This document shows positions 48,401 to 61,100 of a stretch of 64,000 bases of DNA, piece by piece; within the stretch, counting starts at the first letter, position 1; every line of letters starts with the position of its first letter. The position numbers and the translations under genes are program-made. The notes beneath the pieces were generated by a model. The model saw only the letters and a program-made list of their open reading frames with translations. It did no database searches and was not told where the DNA came from. The stretch comes from Cercis canadensis. Lineage: Eukaryota > Streptophyta > Magnoliopsida > Fabales > Fabaceae. The stretch covers positions 311,728 to 375,727 of the forward strand of contig QAOA01007503.1 in assembly GCA_003255065.1 (NCBI GenBank), in the 5' to 3' direction.

Positions 48401-51400
48401 GTCAGCATAAAAAATCAATTACTTATATGCAAGTTACCTCTGCTAAGAAACTTAAATTGATAATTCATTCTGGCATTATTTCACACATGGACAAGTGGAT
48501 TTACATTACAAGCATTATGACACAATGAGACTTAGTTATAACATAAATGGTATATCGTAATCAACCCCCCACCCAAAAAAAAAGTGTAAATTGCTACCAA
48601 AGATAGTCAAAACCTTATAAAAGGTAAAGCAGGATCAGCACAACGAGTTCCTGGTGGCAGCCTCTCAGCTGAATTTGAAAGTGCATTAGCAAGGCCATTT
48701 TGCCCAACAGGAGTTATTAAAGGATAATAAGATCTGAGAAGTCGTGCTGCTGCACTCCATGCAGTAAGAGGATCTCCTGCACGAACAGCAGAGAGCAGAA
48801 TTTCTCTCAATACAACCATCTGGATGGTGCTCCATTGAGACTCAAATAGTGAGACTGCTGATTGGTGAAATGTTTTCCCACTGTCAGCATTACTTGATCC
48901 AATTCCCTTCTGTGAAGAAGTCATAGATAAATTGACAATTTTATAAAATGCAAAATATAGAGTGAATTATATGGAGTCAATAAAGATTTCTTTAATGAAA
49001 TACTACCTTCATTTCTTACTTTATCTATTCTTCCATACCAGATATTTCACGTTGGGTACTAGAATAATATTATTATTTAGTAGTAAATGAATAAGATTTC
49101 ATTAAAGAATGCCACAAGGACGCAGACAGCATACACAATATATAGAGCAAATTAATTTTCCAACAGAATGGCATGACTTATATTTAAAAAAGTTAACATT
49201 TCCTTATGCCAATCCATCCTTAACATAAAATCTAAAGAACTTCTCTGAGAGTGTGATAGAGTCCAGCCCAAAATATGGAAGGTCTATACTAGGAGGCAGA
49301 AGAGTGGGGCAGAGGCAAATTCTGTTAGGAAGAAGAGTGGGGCAGAAGTGAATTCTGTTATGAGTTAGGCTGAGCTGGCTTTCGGTTAGAGGAAAAGGGG
49401 GGCTGCTCATGTGAGTGGGGTAGTTCTTAAGGAAGAAAATAGGGAATGAGAGGGCGGAGTTATTCTGATTTTAGTCTTTGACAGGGAATCCATTTCTCTG
49501 AGGAGCTTGATGCTCTGGGCCATTGTAGTTAGTCCTTTGAATTGAATAACACTACTGAGTATTTTATTCTATTCCTGGGGTATCTATCTCTGGATTTTCT
49601 ATTCATTTTCTGGGTTCCTAACAAATTGGTCCGACCTGCCGGATCTAAATTCACTAAGGGAAAGATAAGTCGATTCCCTAGAAATTCCTAGAGTTAGTTC
49701 ATGTCACCAAAAATGTCAGATAGAGTGGATGTTGTTGAGGCCGAATTGGCATTTCTAAGGGTGGGAATGGGCGAAATGCAATCTTCTTTCAAGTCTGCCT
49801 TGAGAGACATGCAGCATTCTTTGCTTCAGGAGGTTGGAAAAATGTTAACGGGAATATCCTCTACTTCAGGGGAGAAAACCTCCGTGCCTCCTCATCACCA
49901 TCGAGTTGATGATGCGCATGAGGAGTCCTTAGACGAATACAGAATGTCAGTAAGAAAAGTTGAGCTACCTATGTTTAACGGCACCGATCCTGTTGGGTGG
50001 ATTACCAGAGCAGAAATTTATTTCGAAGTTCAAAACACCTCAGATGAGGTCAAGATCAAGCTCTCAAGGCTCAGTATGGAAGGAGCTACTATTCACTGGT
50101 TCAATCTCTTATATGAGACGGAGGATAATCTGACTTGGGAAAAACTGAAGAGAGCACTAATTGCTCGTTATGGGGGTCGAAAATTTGAGAATCCTTTTGA
50201 GGAACTCTCTGCCTTGAAACAAACAGGAGCTGTAGAGGATTATATCGAGAAATTCGAACTAATATCATCCCAAGTAGGCAGGTTACCGGAAGAACAATAC
50301 GTCGGTTACTTCATGAGTGGCCTAAGACCAATTATCCGATGTCGGGTACGCACTCTGAACCCTTCCTCTCGCCCGCAACTAATGAAGATCCCAAAGACAT
50401 TGAAGAGGAGCTGGCCGGAGAAGATGATGCTGGAGATAACCAATTTAGGGGAAGAACCTGGGGATAGAGCAATCGTGACTCTGTTCCTCGCAATGGGTCG
50501 CGTTCCTACCCGGTTCAAAGGGACTCGGGCTGGGCTCCCGTTGTGGGCCAGTCTGCTAGCTCCGATGGGTGGGGTTCGGGTCGAACCCGTTATCCATCCG
50601 GGTCGCACCTATCGGGTCACGCATCGAGCAAAATTCCTTCTCCATCTTCACACGTTCCTCCTCGTCGGAGTGAGGGAGACCGCCGAGGACTGCCGGAAAA
50701 GGCAAAGGGACTCTGCCATATATCATACCCGGAGCTTATGGAGAGCAGAACTAAAGGGCTGTGTTTCCGCTGTGGGGAGAAGTATCACCCACTCCACCAA
50801 TGCGCCGATAAACAGCTCCGACTTCTGGTTTTGGGCGAAAACGAAGTCTTGAATTCAGAGGGTGATATTGTTGCGATGGAAATAGAAGATTCAGAGGAAG
50901 AAGAGGAAGTCGAATGCAAAACCATGAGATTATTCGGCAGAGCCGAGGATGACCATACAGGGACAAAGACTATGCGACTGGGTGGGGTGTTACAAGGGGT
51001 GACTGTTGTAGCGTTAATTGACAGTGGAGCATCTCACAATTTCATCTCTACTGAATTAACACAAGCTTTGGGGCTGCTGGTGCAATCTACAGTAAGATTG
51101 GGAATTCGATTGGGAGATGGGCATAGAGTAATTGCCCAAGGGAAGTGTTCCGGTTTGATCCTTTAGTTTGGAAATGTCGAAATTCAGATTGATGCCTATG
51201 TCTTGGACTTAGGAGGAATGGATATCATTTTGGGAGTGGATTGGTTGAAGACACCGGGAAAAGTGTTGATGAACTGGCAGGACATGACTATGGAGTTTCA
51301 ATTACAAGGGCGGAAGGTCAATTTGCAAGGCAATCCTGGAAACTTGGCGACATCCAGGAGCAATCAGTCTGGTTTCCATAACCCAACCTCATTACACAGT

Positions 51401-54400
51401 TTTTTAGAGGCAAATTATTTTGAAGCAGGGGGTATTAGGTGGACTAATACTTTTATTGCTTTAGAAGCTGAGGAGCAGGGTACTTTCACAAGTCAACAGC
51501 AACAAGAATTGTCAATATTGATGAACAAATTCGAAGCTGTTTTTCTTGCTAAAAAGGGGCTTCCTCCAAAGAGAAATTGTGTGCACTCTATTGCACTGGA
51601 GGAAGGGCAGGGACTAGTCAATGTCAGACCCTATAGATATCCTCACTACCATAAAGAAGAAATCGAAAGGCAAGTGACTGAAATGCTCCATTCAGGTATC
51701 ATTCAACCTAGCTCTAGCCCTTTTTCTAGTCCAGCACTTCTAGTTAAGAAGAAGGACAGCACTTGGAGATTGTGTGTTGACTATAGAGCCTTGAATAGGG
51801 TGACTATCCCTGACAAATATCCCATACCCATAGTGGATGAGCTCCTCGATGAGCTTTATGGGGCCTATTATTTTACTAAGCTGGATTTAAAATCGGGATT
51901 TCACCAAATACGGGTTCATGAGGCTGACGTTTCGAAAACTGCCTTCCGCACTCACAATGGACATTATGAATTTCTAGTCATGCCGTTTGGGCTCACTAAT
52001 GCTCCGGCTACCTTTCAAGCAGTGATGAATGATTTGTTTCGTCCTTTTCTAAGGAAATTTGTGCTGGTATTTTTCGATGACATTCTGATTTATAGTTGGG
52101 ATTGGACAATTCATCTAAAGCATCTTGAAACTGTTCTTGAGATTCTGTCCAGACATTAGTTTGTAGTAAACAGAAAAAAATGCAGTTTTGGTAGGGTGGC
52201 GGTGGAGTATCTTGGGCATGTTATTTCTGGTAAAGGAGTTGCAGCCGACCCTGCCAAGATACAAGCAATAATCAATTGGCTAGTCCCTAAAACTGTTAAA
52301 GGAGTCCGAGGTTTCTTGGGGTTGACAGGTTATTATCGGAAATTTGTGGTTGGCTATGGTCAAATTGCAAAGCCTCTTACTGAACTAACCAAGAAGGACA
52401 ATTTTCAGTGGGGACCAGCAGCATTAGAAGCTTTTCTGCACCTTAAGAAGATTATGACCACTTCTCCCGTTTTGGCTCTTCCAGATTTCGCAAGACCCTT
52501 CGAAATCGAGTGTGATGCTTCGGGCACGGGGATTGGAGCAGTTTTGATGCAAAACCACAAGCCAATTGCGTATTTCAGCAAGGCATTCTCCAGCAGCCAT
52601 GCATCTAAGTCAGCTTACGACAAAGAACTCATGGCCTTGGTCCTTGCGGTTCAACATTGGAGACACTACCTATTAGGGAGAGCTTTTGTTATTTACACTG
52701 ATCAGCGAAGTTTGAAACACTTGCTACAGCAGAAAATAACTACTACTAATCAGCAGTCATGGATGGCCAAACTGTTAGGTTACCGCTTCCAAGTAATCTA
52801 CAAGCCTGGTCCGGATAATAAGGCGGCTGATGCCTTATCTCGCCTTCATGAGTCTGCCGAGTTACATGCTGTAATCTCCTCTCCGGTTTGGATGGAAGGT
52901 GACCTTGTTGCTCAGGAGGTTCAGCTGGACCCACATCTTAAACAGGTCATCTCTGACCTGCAAGAAAATCCTACTTCTCATCCGGGTTTTTCCTATCAGC
53001 ACGGGGTATTGCTTTATAAGAACCGCCTAGTCATTCCGGCCACTTCACCTCACATCCAACTTCTCTTGCAAGAGTTTCATTCATCGCCTATTGGTGGCCA
53101 TTCAGGTTTTCTGCGCACTTACAGAAGGGTGGCAGGCAATCTGTATTGGTATGGGATGAAACGATGTATCCAAGACTTTGTGAAGTCTTGTGATATATGC
53201 CAAAGACAGAAATATGCAGCAACATCCCCAGCTGGCCTTCTTCAGCCTTTGGAAGTGCCAAATCAAATTTGGGAGGACATTTCTATGGATTTCATAACGG
53301 GCCTTCCCAAATCTAAAGGTTATGAAGCTGTCCTAGTAGTGGTCGATCGACTATCTAAGTACGGTCATTTTATTTTGTTAAAGCATCCCTATTCAGCCAG
53401 GACTGTGGCTGAACTCTTTGTCAAAGAAATTGTTAGGCTTCATGGTATCCCGCAGTCAATAATCAGCGACCGTGATCCTTTATTTCTGAGAAATTTCTGG
53501 AGGGAACTTTTCCGAATGCAAGGCACAATGTTAAAAATGAGTTCTTCCTATCATCTGGAAACGGATGGACAAACCGAAGTGTTAAACAGATGCTTAGAAA
53601 CATATCTACGTTGCTTTGCTTCTGAGCAACCAAAACACTGGGCATACTGGGTGTCTTGGGCAGAACTATGGTACAATACTTCCTACCATGCTTCTACGGG
53701 TTCTTCTCCCTTTGAGATTGTCTATGGCAGAAAGGCTCCTACTCTAATTAAGTACCTACGGAGTGAGACAAAGGTGGAGGCAGTAGCTAATGAACTCTGT
53801 GACAGAGATGAGGCATTGGCACAGCTCAAACACAATTTGAGCAAGGCACAAGATCAAATGAAAAGATTTGCTGATAGGCACAGAACTCCGCAATCTTATC
53901 AAGTGGGAGAATGAGTTTTCTTAAAGCTTCGTCCCCATAGACAACAAACTGTCCACCGGAGAATCAATCAAAAACTGGCTGCTAGATTTTTTGGTCCTTA
54001 TCCGATCTTGGCAAAGTATGGTACAGTAGCTTACAAATTGAAGCTGCCCCTACAATCCAAGATTCATCCAGTTTTCCATGTTTCCCAATTAAAAAAGGCA
54101 ATTGGGAATTATTCTGTTGAACCAGAGCTGCCTAGTGGATTTGAAGTCGAATTGGATGACAATATCGAACTTGAAGAAATTTTGGCAAGTCGAGACATCG
54201 TAAAGGAGGGCACTCCTATCAGGCAATGTCTTGTTAAATGGAAAGGGGGCTCTTCGGATGACACTACATGGGAGGACATAGAGGTTTTACAGCAACAATT
54301 CCCAACCTTCAGCCTTGAGGACAAGGCTGTGCTTCCACAGGGCAGCAATAATAGAGTCCAGCCCAAAATATGGAAGGTCTATACTAGGAGGCAGAAGAGT

Positions 54401-57400
54401 GGGGCAGAGGTAAATTCTGTTAGGAAGAAGAGTGGGGCAGAAGTGAATTCTGTTATGAGTTAGGTTGAGCTGGCTTTCGGTTGGAGGAAAAGGGGGGCTG
54501 CTCATGTGAGTGGGGTAGTTCTTAAGGAAGAAAATAGGGAATGAGAGGGCGGAGTTATTCTGATTTTAGTCTTTGACAGGGAATCCATTTCTCTGAGGAG
54601 CTTGATGCTCTGGGCCATTGTAGTTAGTCCTTTGAATTGAATAACATTGCTGAGTATTTTATTCTATTCCTGGGGTATCTATCTCTGGATTTTCTATTCA
54701 TTTTCTGGGTTCCTAACAGAGTGGCCCTCAGTTTCAACCCAAGTTGAAGATATTGCTTTTGCCGATTATAAGCAGTTAGTATATAGAGTTGATCACCAAG
54801 GTATGAGCAATTAGAGTTCAAGCTTTGGCCAAATATGGATCATTTAAAACAAACATTGTTCTTTCATCTCCTTTATTGTAAGACCTATTAATCATATCAT
54901 TCTCAGTATATAAGTTGCACTGAAATTATAGAGATGAGTTTCTCTTTGATGAGGTAAGACATTAACGATGTAATTATGCTCTCAAAATAATAAATGCATC
55001 AGCAGCCAAGCACTTGAGTTGTGTGACAAAAAATGGCATAGATCAAAACAGATGGATTCCACGCAAATTTATTCTCAATAAGAGATAAGCAGTAATGAGG
55101 GGATGACAACCATCATAACAACCAATAGTCTCTGAATCTAATGCACATACCAATCAACACTTATGTCTCCAATGCATCAAGTTGAATATCACAAAAACAC
55201 AATCATGCACCAAATAGATTAAAAGTTTTGATGGCTCATACTTGTAGACTCACATTATGCTGAGAGTTACCAAAGATTGATGCTCTACTTTGAACATGAT
55301 ATGCTTTTGTGGTCATTGCCAAAACTTGCATAGCACTAATAGCAGCAAGCTTATTTTCCTGCTGCAGATATAACTGAGCCACCAGCCTTGAAAAAAATGC
55401 AGCTTTTCTCTGGTAACCAAGACTGCCATATAAACGAGCTATTTCAACATACAATATGAGCCTATCACTGGCATCTATTAAAGCTTTAGCACCATCTGCA
55501 GCATTGGTCAACAACTCCACCACCTCCTTGGCCAACTCTCTCCTGTTTATTCAAAGAATTCAGATAGAAAAGTTTAAAATATAATAGAAAATTCAACCCA
55601 TTGCTTTATATAGCACTATCTACAACCAAATTCCTCTAAAATTTGTGCACACTGTATACATCTTTTTGTGCATAATACCTGTAAGGGTATCCAGATGTAT
55701 AATTTCAACTATTATGGTAAAGGAGAAGTATTAAAACATGTGTAGCTTTCAAGTGAAACTCCAGAAAACAATGAATGAAATGGTAGTTAAGCTAAGTAAC
55801 TACTAGTAAAATTCAATCAACTTAAGAGGCAGCAGTTCTTACAAAGGCTTTGTTTAAAAAACTCTAGATGAATAAAGTTTCCTACAAAGAACTCTAGAAA
55901 ACATGCATAAATAATGAGTTAAGTAACAACTTCTATCTTCAGAAATCACAATGGACTCCCCCCGCCCCCGCGTCTTGATTCAAGAATCACTTAAACCTTC
56001 TATGCATAATAGACCAACATGCAACATGTCACACATAAAAGATGAGTCAAAGAACCTACCTGCAGAGAAACCTTGCCAATTTCAAAGTGGCCTCAAGTTC
56101 AAAGCTTAGGGGAGAAACTCTGCACAAAGGATTAAAAAGATACTGAGGAACAACAACTATCAATTTGAATGAAAATAGTAGTAAAGGAATATGCCAAATT
56201 AGCTACTGGAGATTGAGACACTAGATTAATCTACAATACATGTAAGTAATATAATTTAGGGAAAAGGAGGGCTTATGACATGGTCTTAAAGAAAGATCAG
56301 TTAACAGTAACTCAAAGCAGAGCCAGTTACCTCTGAGCATTATCTTGGGACTTCTTGTAATTCAAGATGACACCATTGTTGTAACGATATCTAACCTCCT
56401 CCTCCAAGACTGAGTCTTTCTGGCCCATACGGTCAATCTGATACAGTGATACCAAAAGATATAAATATTCTATATATAAAAATGAACGTAGACAAGAATT
56501 AACTGTCACTTTTTCAGGACTACCATGGTTACCGTATCTATATTCCTATCCTATCTGCTGCCAGAAACAGCTGCTACTAGATCTAATTTAACAGCAACCA
56601 TATAAGAGATATATTTCGCATAATACAGTAACATAGATACCATCCATTGCTGTACAACAGTTTTTCCTGAAAGGTTTGATATACGGTGATAGTAGTACAA
56701 TTTTTCTTTCACTGGGAGTCGGGCTTCACAAAACCCGAAATGGAAGAGAGAAAACAGAGAAGAAAGAAGAGAAAGTACCAGTAAGGCACAAACGCTGCCC
56801 TCCATTGCCCCAGCATACCAGAAATAATCCCCTGTCAACCTGGCAAGTTCCAGTGCAGTACAATAATGGGCATTGGCATCAACTGGGGATCCTGCCAATA
56901 AACAGTAATCACCTATAGTCTTCTGTGCACGACCTAGTCTTCGTTTTTTGGCCTTGATAACCTGCAATTTTTACCATACGCTACTAAAGATGAATTAAGT
57001 TGAAATTTTCAGAGAGCAGCGTATCGAAATCAAAGATATAGCATAGTTTCCCTGAAGAAAACTAAATAGAGACGCAAATAATTAGGACACCTAAACATGA
57101 ACCTCCTCTGAGCTGAGACTAGCTTGAGAATCTAAAGGTGTCTTGAGTATGGTTCCTGAAGATTCAGCCTGAAGCACCCACTTTTCGAATTCCATCAACA
57201 ACGAGGCAGCAATTTCTTGCATCATAGTGTTCAAGTGGAATTCCTGAGTTTGGCGATCAGCAGGAGGAAACAACCTCAAATTACCTCCCTTTTTACTTCC
57301 CTCCTCTAGCTGCAAATAAAACATAAAAGAGTTGAAGAAAAGAAAATGGAAGCAATAAGATTTTTTTTTTTTTTCTCTTTTTCGGATCGAATCCTATTTT

Positions 57401-57853
57401 ATGTTCAAAATGACCAAATAGAGAACAACTAGAATTACCCACCTGCGGATCACCTGGACAAAATGCAAAGCATCGATCCACAAGCGAGGAAGGGTAAGAC
57501 TTGCAGGCATTAGAAAATTGGTCGATAACGGAATCAAGATCCGGTGAGGAAGGGCAATGGCAAATGCCTATGACAGCGAGGGTTTTACGGTGAGATTGGA
57601 AGTCCTCCCATGGGCTTGCAGGTTCACCTCCCAGAACGAATTTGAACCGGAGGGACCCTGAGTCCCATGGTTGGTGAGCAAATGGTGATTTCTGATGCTC
57701 CGTGTAAAAGGAGCTGATCGCCGAGAGTGGAATCGTGTACAGAGGGAGCAGCATAGAGTAGTAGTCCCGCAGCACATTCGGCGGCACCGTTCCGATCGGC
57801 AGCACCGCCACCTGGATCATCGACGATCTCTCAATGCTCACGTCCGGCTCCAT
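45415..57853 (-). CDS. TRS120: TRS120 (TRAPPC9-type) TRAPPII subunit
   Basis: TRS120 is a defining subunit of TRAPPII, the trans-Golgi tethering complex that acts with Rab-A GTPases; in plants it is needed for cell-plate formation. Exons from the start are 57853-57443, 57309-57103, 56961-56779, 56437-56331, 56119-56060, 55542-55254, 48909-48614, 47891-47029, 46682-45729 and 45635-45415. They total 3591 nt, or 1196 residues, with all phases consistent, close to the roughly 1190 of Arabidopsis. Markers are the start [160 protein letters not shown] and the end [15 protein letters not shown]. Intron 6 is expanded to 6.3 kb by an LTR retrotransposon in the opposite orientation. No coding damage is seen. 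Confidence 0.97.
49254..49623 (+). repeat. 5' LTR of the chromovirus
   Basis: 370 bp, beginning TGATAGAGTCCAGCCC and ending GGTTCCTAACA, immediately followed by the presumed primer-binding region (AATTGGTCCGACCTGCC), which does not look like the usual initiator-Met site. It contains two GAAGAGTGGGGCAGA-type repeats near its start. Confidence 0.93.
54349..54718 (+). repeat. 3' LTR of the chromovirus
   Basis: 370 bp, begins TAATAGAGTCCAGCCC and ends GGTTCCTAACA, followed by the target duplication GAGTG. It matches the 5' LTR at all but about six positions, each a transition. The end of the element's coding region runs into the beginning of this LTR. Confidence 0.93.
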
Positions 57854-58116
57854 GATGGCACTGCAACTACACGCACAGCACAGTGGAAATCCAAACCAAA
57901 AGAGCTAGCAGTTACTGTTACTGTACCAAGAGTTGTGTTCACTACAAAGACCGGAAAATATAAAAAGACAAAAATGCCCGTCATGTAGACAATGAAATGA
58001 CTAATTTGCCCACGTCTTCTTCTTTGCTCTGGCACCTTCTTTTCTGCGGCAAGAAACCCAGCCCAGCAACACTGAGAAAATAAGCTAGCGACAGTGGACT
58101 GGACGGTGTCACTCTC
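57854..58116. promoter_or_regulatory. Shared divergent promoter of TRS120 and ALF4
   Basis: Only 263 bp separate the start codons of TRS120 (-) and ALF4 (+), so both leaders and both core promoters must fit here or overlap. The sequence has no strong TATA box on either strand, which suits broadly expressed housekeeping genes. Arabidopsis has the same neighbours (At5g11030/At5g11040, from memory), so the arrangement seems conserved. Confidence 0.75.
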
Positions 58117-61100
58117 ATGTCAACATCAGTGGAAAACGAAGCTGAGGCTCTCCAGGCTTCTGAAGCTCAGAATAATGTGCTTCGCCTTCGAGAAATTCTT
58201 AACTCGTTCTCCGAAGTAAGATAAACCACTTCTCTCTTACAAGTTTTTTTTTTTTTTTTAATAAAACTTTCCATTTTATGAATTTAGTTCCTGAAAAACC
58301 GAAGGGAGCAATCTTGATATCATTTTGAAACTTAAACAAAGCAAGCAACTTTGTTTAAATAAACATTGATACAACTGGAACTTCGGTTTGGATTATGAGT
58401 GAAGAATTTGGATTAGGTTTTTGGTAACTGAGGATAAAACATAATGGTATAATCTTGTGTTTGTTGTTCTCCTTAGCCTGTTATGAACTAGAGGGTTATT
58501 ATTGACACTCTTGATTTTATACTTCGTAGTTGAATGAAGCTGGATATTTTGATCAAGTGGAAAACACCATTGCGGAGCTTGTTACATTCCTTGATTTCAT
58601 ATTGGATGCTGCTCTATCAGACCCAAACAATGAAAATCAAAAGAACAATGCATTTGAAGTTCTCTCCAATATTTATCAATATATTTGTTCTCCTTCTCTT
58701 GATCAGGTAGATTGACTTTTAGTTTTAAATTGTGTTTGACATCCTGGATATTTGGCACCTCAGTAGTTGAGTGTTTATATCGAACACCCTAATAAACTCA
58801 GCAGCACTAAGATACACCTTCAGTAAATCCTATTTTAAAAATCAATTCTAGTTGTCCAGTATTTTAAAGAAAACATTTTTAAGTATCTGATAAACTATTT
58901 ATGGACAAAGAATGTGAGAGGAATTATTGCTATGATACAGTTTAACGTAAGTATCAGCCTAATTTCATGGATTCTTTGGTGATGTGACAGGCAGTTGTTG
59001 ATGTTCTCTCCTTTGAATTGCCAAAGGCTGTTTCAAAGTTTTCCAGCTTATCAAGTAGATTTTCGGACATGGCTATTAGCATTATTGACCAGCTTATAGA
59101 GCGGTGTGGTCCAAGGGACATGCATTCAAGTCTTTGCAGTGTGAGTTTATATCTTTCTTCAATAGATGCAGTTTTTCATTTAAATCTTTATATATCTATT
59201 TACTCCCTAGGTAGAGTTGAAGTGGGTAGTTCAATCAAATGACTGAAATTAGGCTGTTTAATGTATATCTACTCTCTCTTTTTTGGTGTGAGTGTGTGTG
59301 TGTGTTTGGGGGTGTGGGGGGGCGGGGTAACTCATAGTTGATGTGTCTCTATCTCATGGCCACAAATATCAACTCTCTCTTAATTAAACCACACTTTGCA
59401 TGCCAAGATTTACTGGACAAAAGATCCTTTTGGTTTATGTCTTGATCCTATGCTTCTGTTGATTTAATTGAAACAGGCATTAACTTACTCAAATGAGATG
59501 ACTGAGGCTTCCAATTACATCATTCCTCCGTTAACAGGGCTCTCAAAAGGTAATTCATATTTCATAGTAGTGAAGTTTTTAATTTATGATTAACATCTCT
59601 CCTGCAATAGATAGATGACCAACAGCTATTTTGCAAATTCACATCCAACTTAACAATTAGCATTTACTTATGACTATATTCTTTTCCCTTCCTCATGAAT
59701 CTTTCTTCTTTTTAACCTAGTGCTTGAGGCATGTTGTAAGGTTGGTCTTTTATTTCAAATTACCAAACTTCAAAAAGTCCAGCTTGTGATTGATCACCTA
59801 TAATCTTGCTAACTACTGATCATATTAGAAGATTAAAGTCCAGCAGGCTTGTGGAAATGCACATGTAGCGGTTCGGTTTTTGTTAAGCTCATGTATTAAA
59901 CAAGCAGGGTAATGGAGAATTTCTCTTACGAGATAATTTATTTTGTTGAAGTTACATATCTACATTGATAGGGCGCAAACTGAATAATAGTGTACTTACT
60001 CTTTAGTTTGTGTTTTCAAAATGAATTATGTCCAGGTTGTTTCAAAGTATTCTACTTATTGATCATATGGACTGAAAGTTCCGTTTCTTTTTATGTTCTG
60101 TGTTGGTCTGAACAATTATTTGAATCTGTCAAAAATCTGGAAGCCACATTGCCAGGAAGTTTTGTTCATACTTATTTTCCCTTTTCAGTATTTATCTCCA
60201 CTCAGAAACGTCACTTTGAGCAAGCTAAAGTAGCCATTCCTATCATTCTTAATGTTTTGAAGGCTGCGTCTTTGGGGTCAGACAATGCAGAAACTGAGGG
60301 TGTATTTGAAAGAGCTGTGGAGATTGCAAATTCTATATATGCAGTTTGCACTAAGTTGGTCTGTGAATTAAAAACTAATATATCTCCTGCTTAGTTAGGA
60401 AATTTTTGATATTTATGATTTATTTTCAATTTTTTCCCTGAATATCTTTCACTTTTGCAACAGGAGGGTGGTGCAAATGAAAAGCTTCGTGCTCTTCTTG
60501 GTCTATATGTCCTGCAATGCATGGTTGATAACTTTCTACTACACTATTATTTTAGTCTTATTTGAATTTGCTTCCCAACCTTTATTTGGGGAATCCATTT
60601 TTGATAATTTGATTTCATCTACTTTTAATATTGGTGTAATATGTTACCATGCACTGTTGAAATACAGGCTCTTGTTTCGGCCAGCATAAGCTATAAAGCT
60701 CCAAGCTATCATTCGATAGTGTTACAACTGTCACGTTTCTCTTCATATTGTGGTTTATCATATCTAAATTTAGTTACCAGTTATGATGTTGACACAGTGG
60801 CTAGCTTTGTTTTTGGAGGTAGTTCTCTTAGGTTACTATACATCTGCTGTTTATTTATTTCCATGTTAAGATAAGCACTTTTAACACCAAATAATATTAT
60901 TTCTTTTTCCCCCTTCATTATCCCAGAAGATAAAGATAGTTTGAGTTGTTTATCTTTTGTCAAACATGGTGCTGCTCTTTCGGGTTAGTAGAAGAATTAC
61001 TCTCATTTGAATTCTTGTTTTTTTCTTTAGGAAACTTTGCAATTCATTTCCGATTCCAACTCCATTTTTACAGTGATCTGGGGGTATATCTCAGAAGAGG

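Larger units (their letters stand above)
49254..54718 (+). mobile_element. Ty3/gypsy chromovirus LTR retrotransposon inside TRS120 intron 6
   Basis: A 5465-bp element bounded by 370-bp LTRs and a perfect 5-bp target duplication, GAGTG (49249-49253 and 54719-54723). Parts in order are gag (about 49.7-50.8 kb) with a CCHC knuckle [14 protein letters not shown], protease with [11 protein letters not shown] (about 51.0 kb), reverse transcriptase with FFDDILIYS (about 51.6-52.2 kb), RNase H with [13 protein letters not shown] (about 52.2-52.85 kb), and integrase with an HHCC finger and a DDE core (about 53.0-54.0 kb). A C-terminal chromodomain ([13 protein letters not shown], about 54.15-54.35 kb) makes it a chromovirus; small size and short LTRs suggest a Reina-like clade, less surely. 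It is broken, with roughly four interruptions in coding. About six LTR differences (1.6%) suggest insertion around 0.6-1.2 million years ago. Confidence 0.95.

Noticed and set aside
57695-57988. 97-residue plus-strand frame between TRS120 and ALF4
   Set aside because: Mostly antisense to TRS120 exon 1; the Arg/His-rich composition is typical of a reverse reading of coding DNA.
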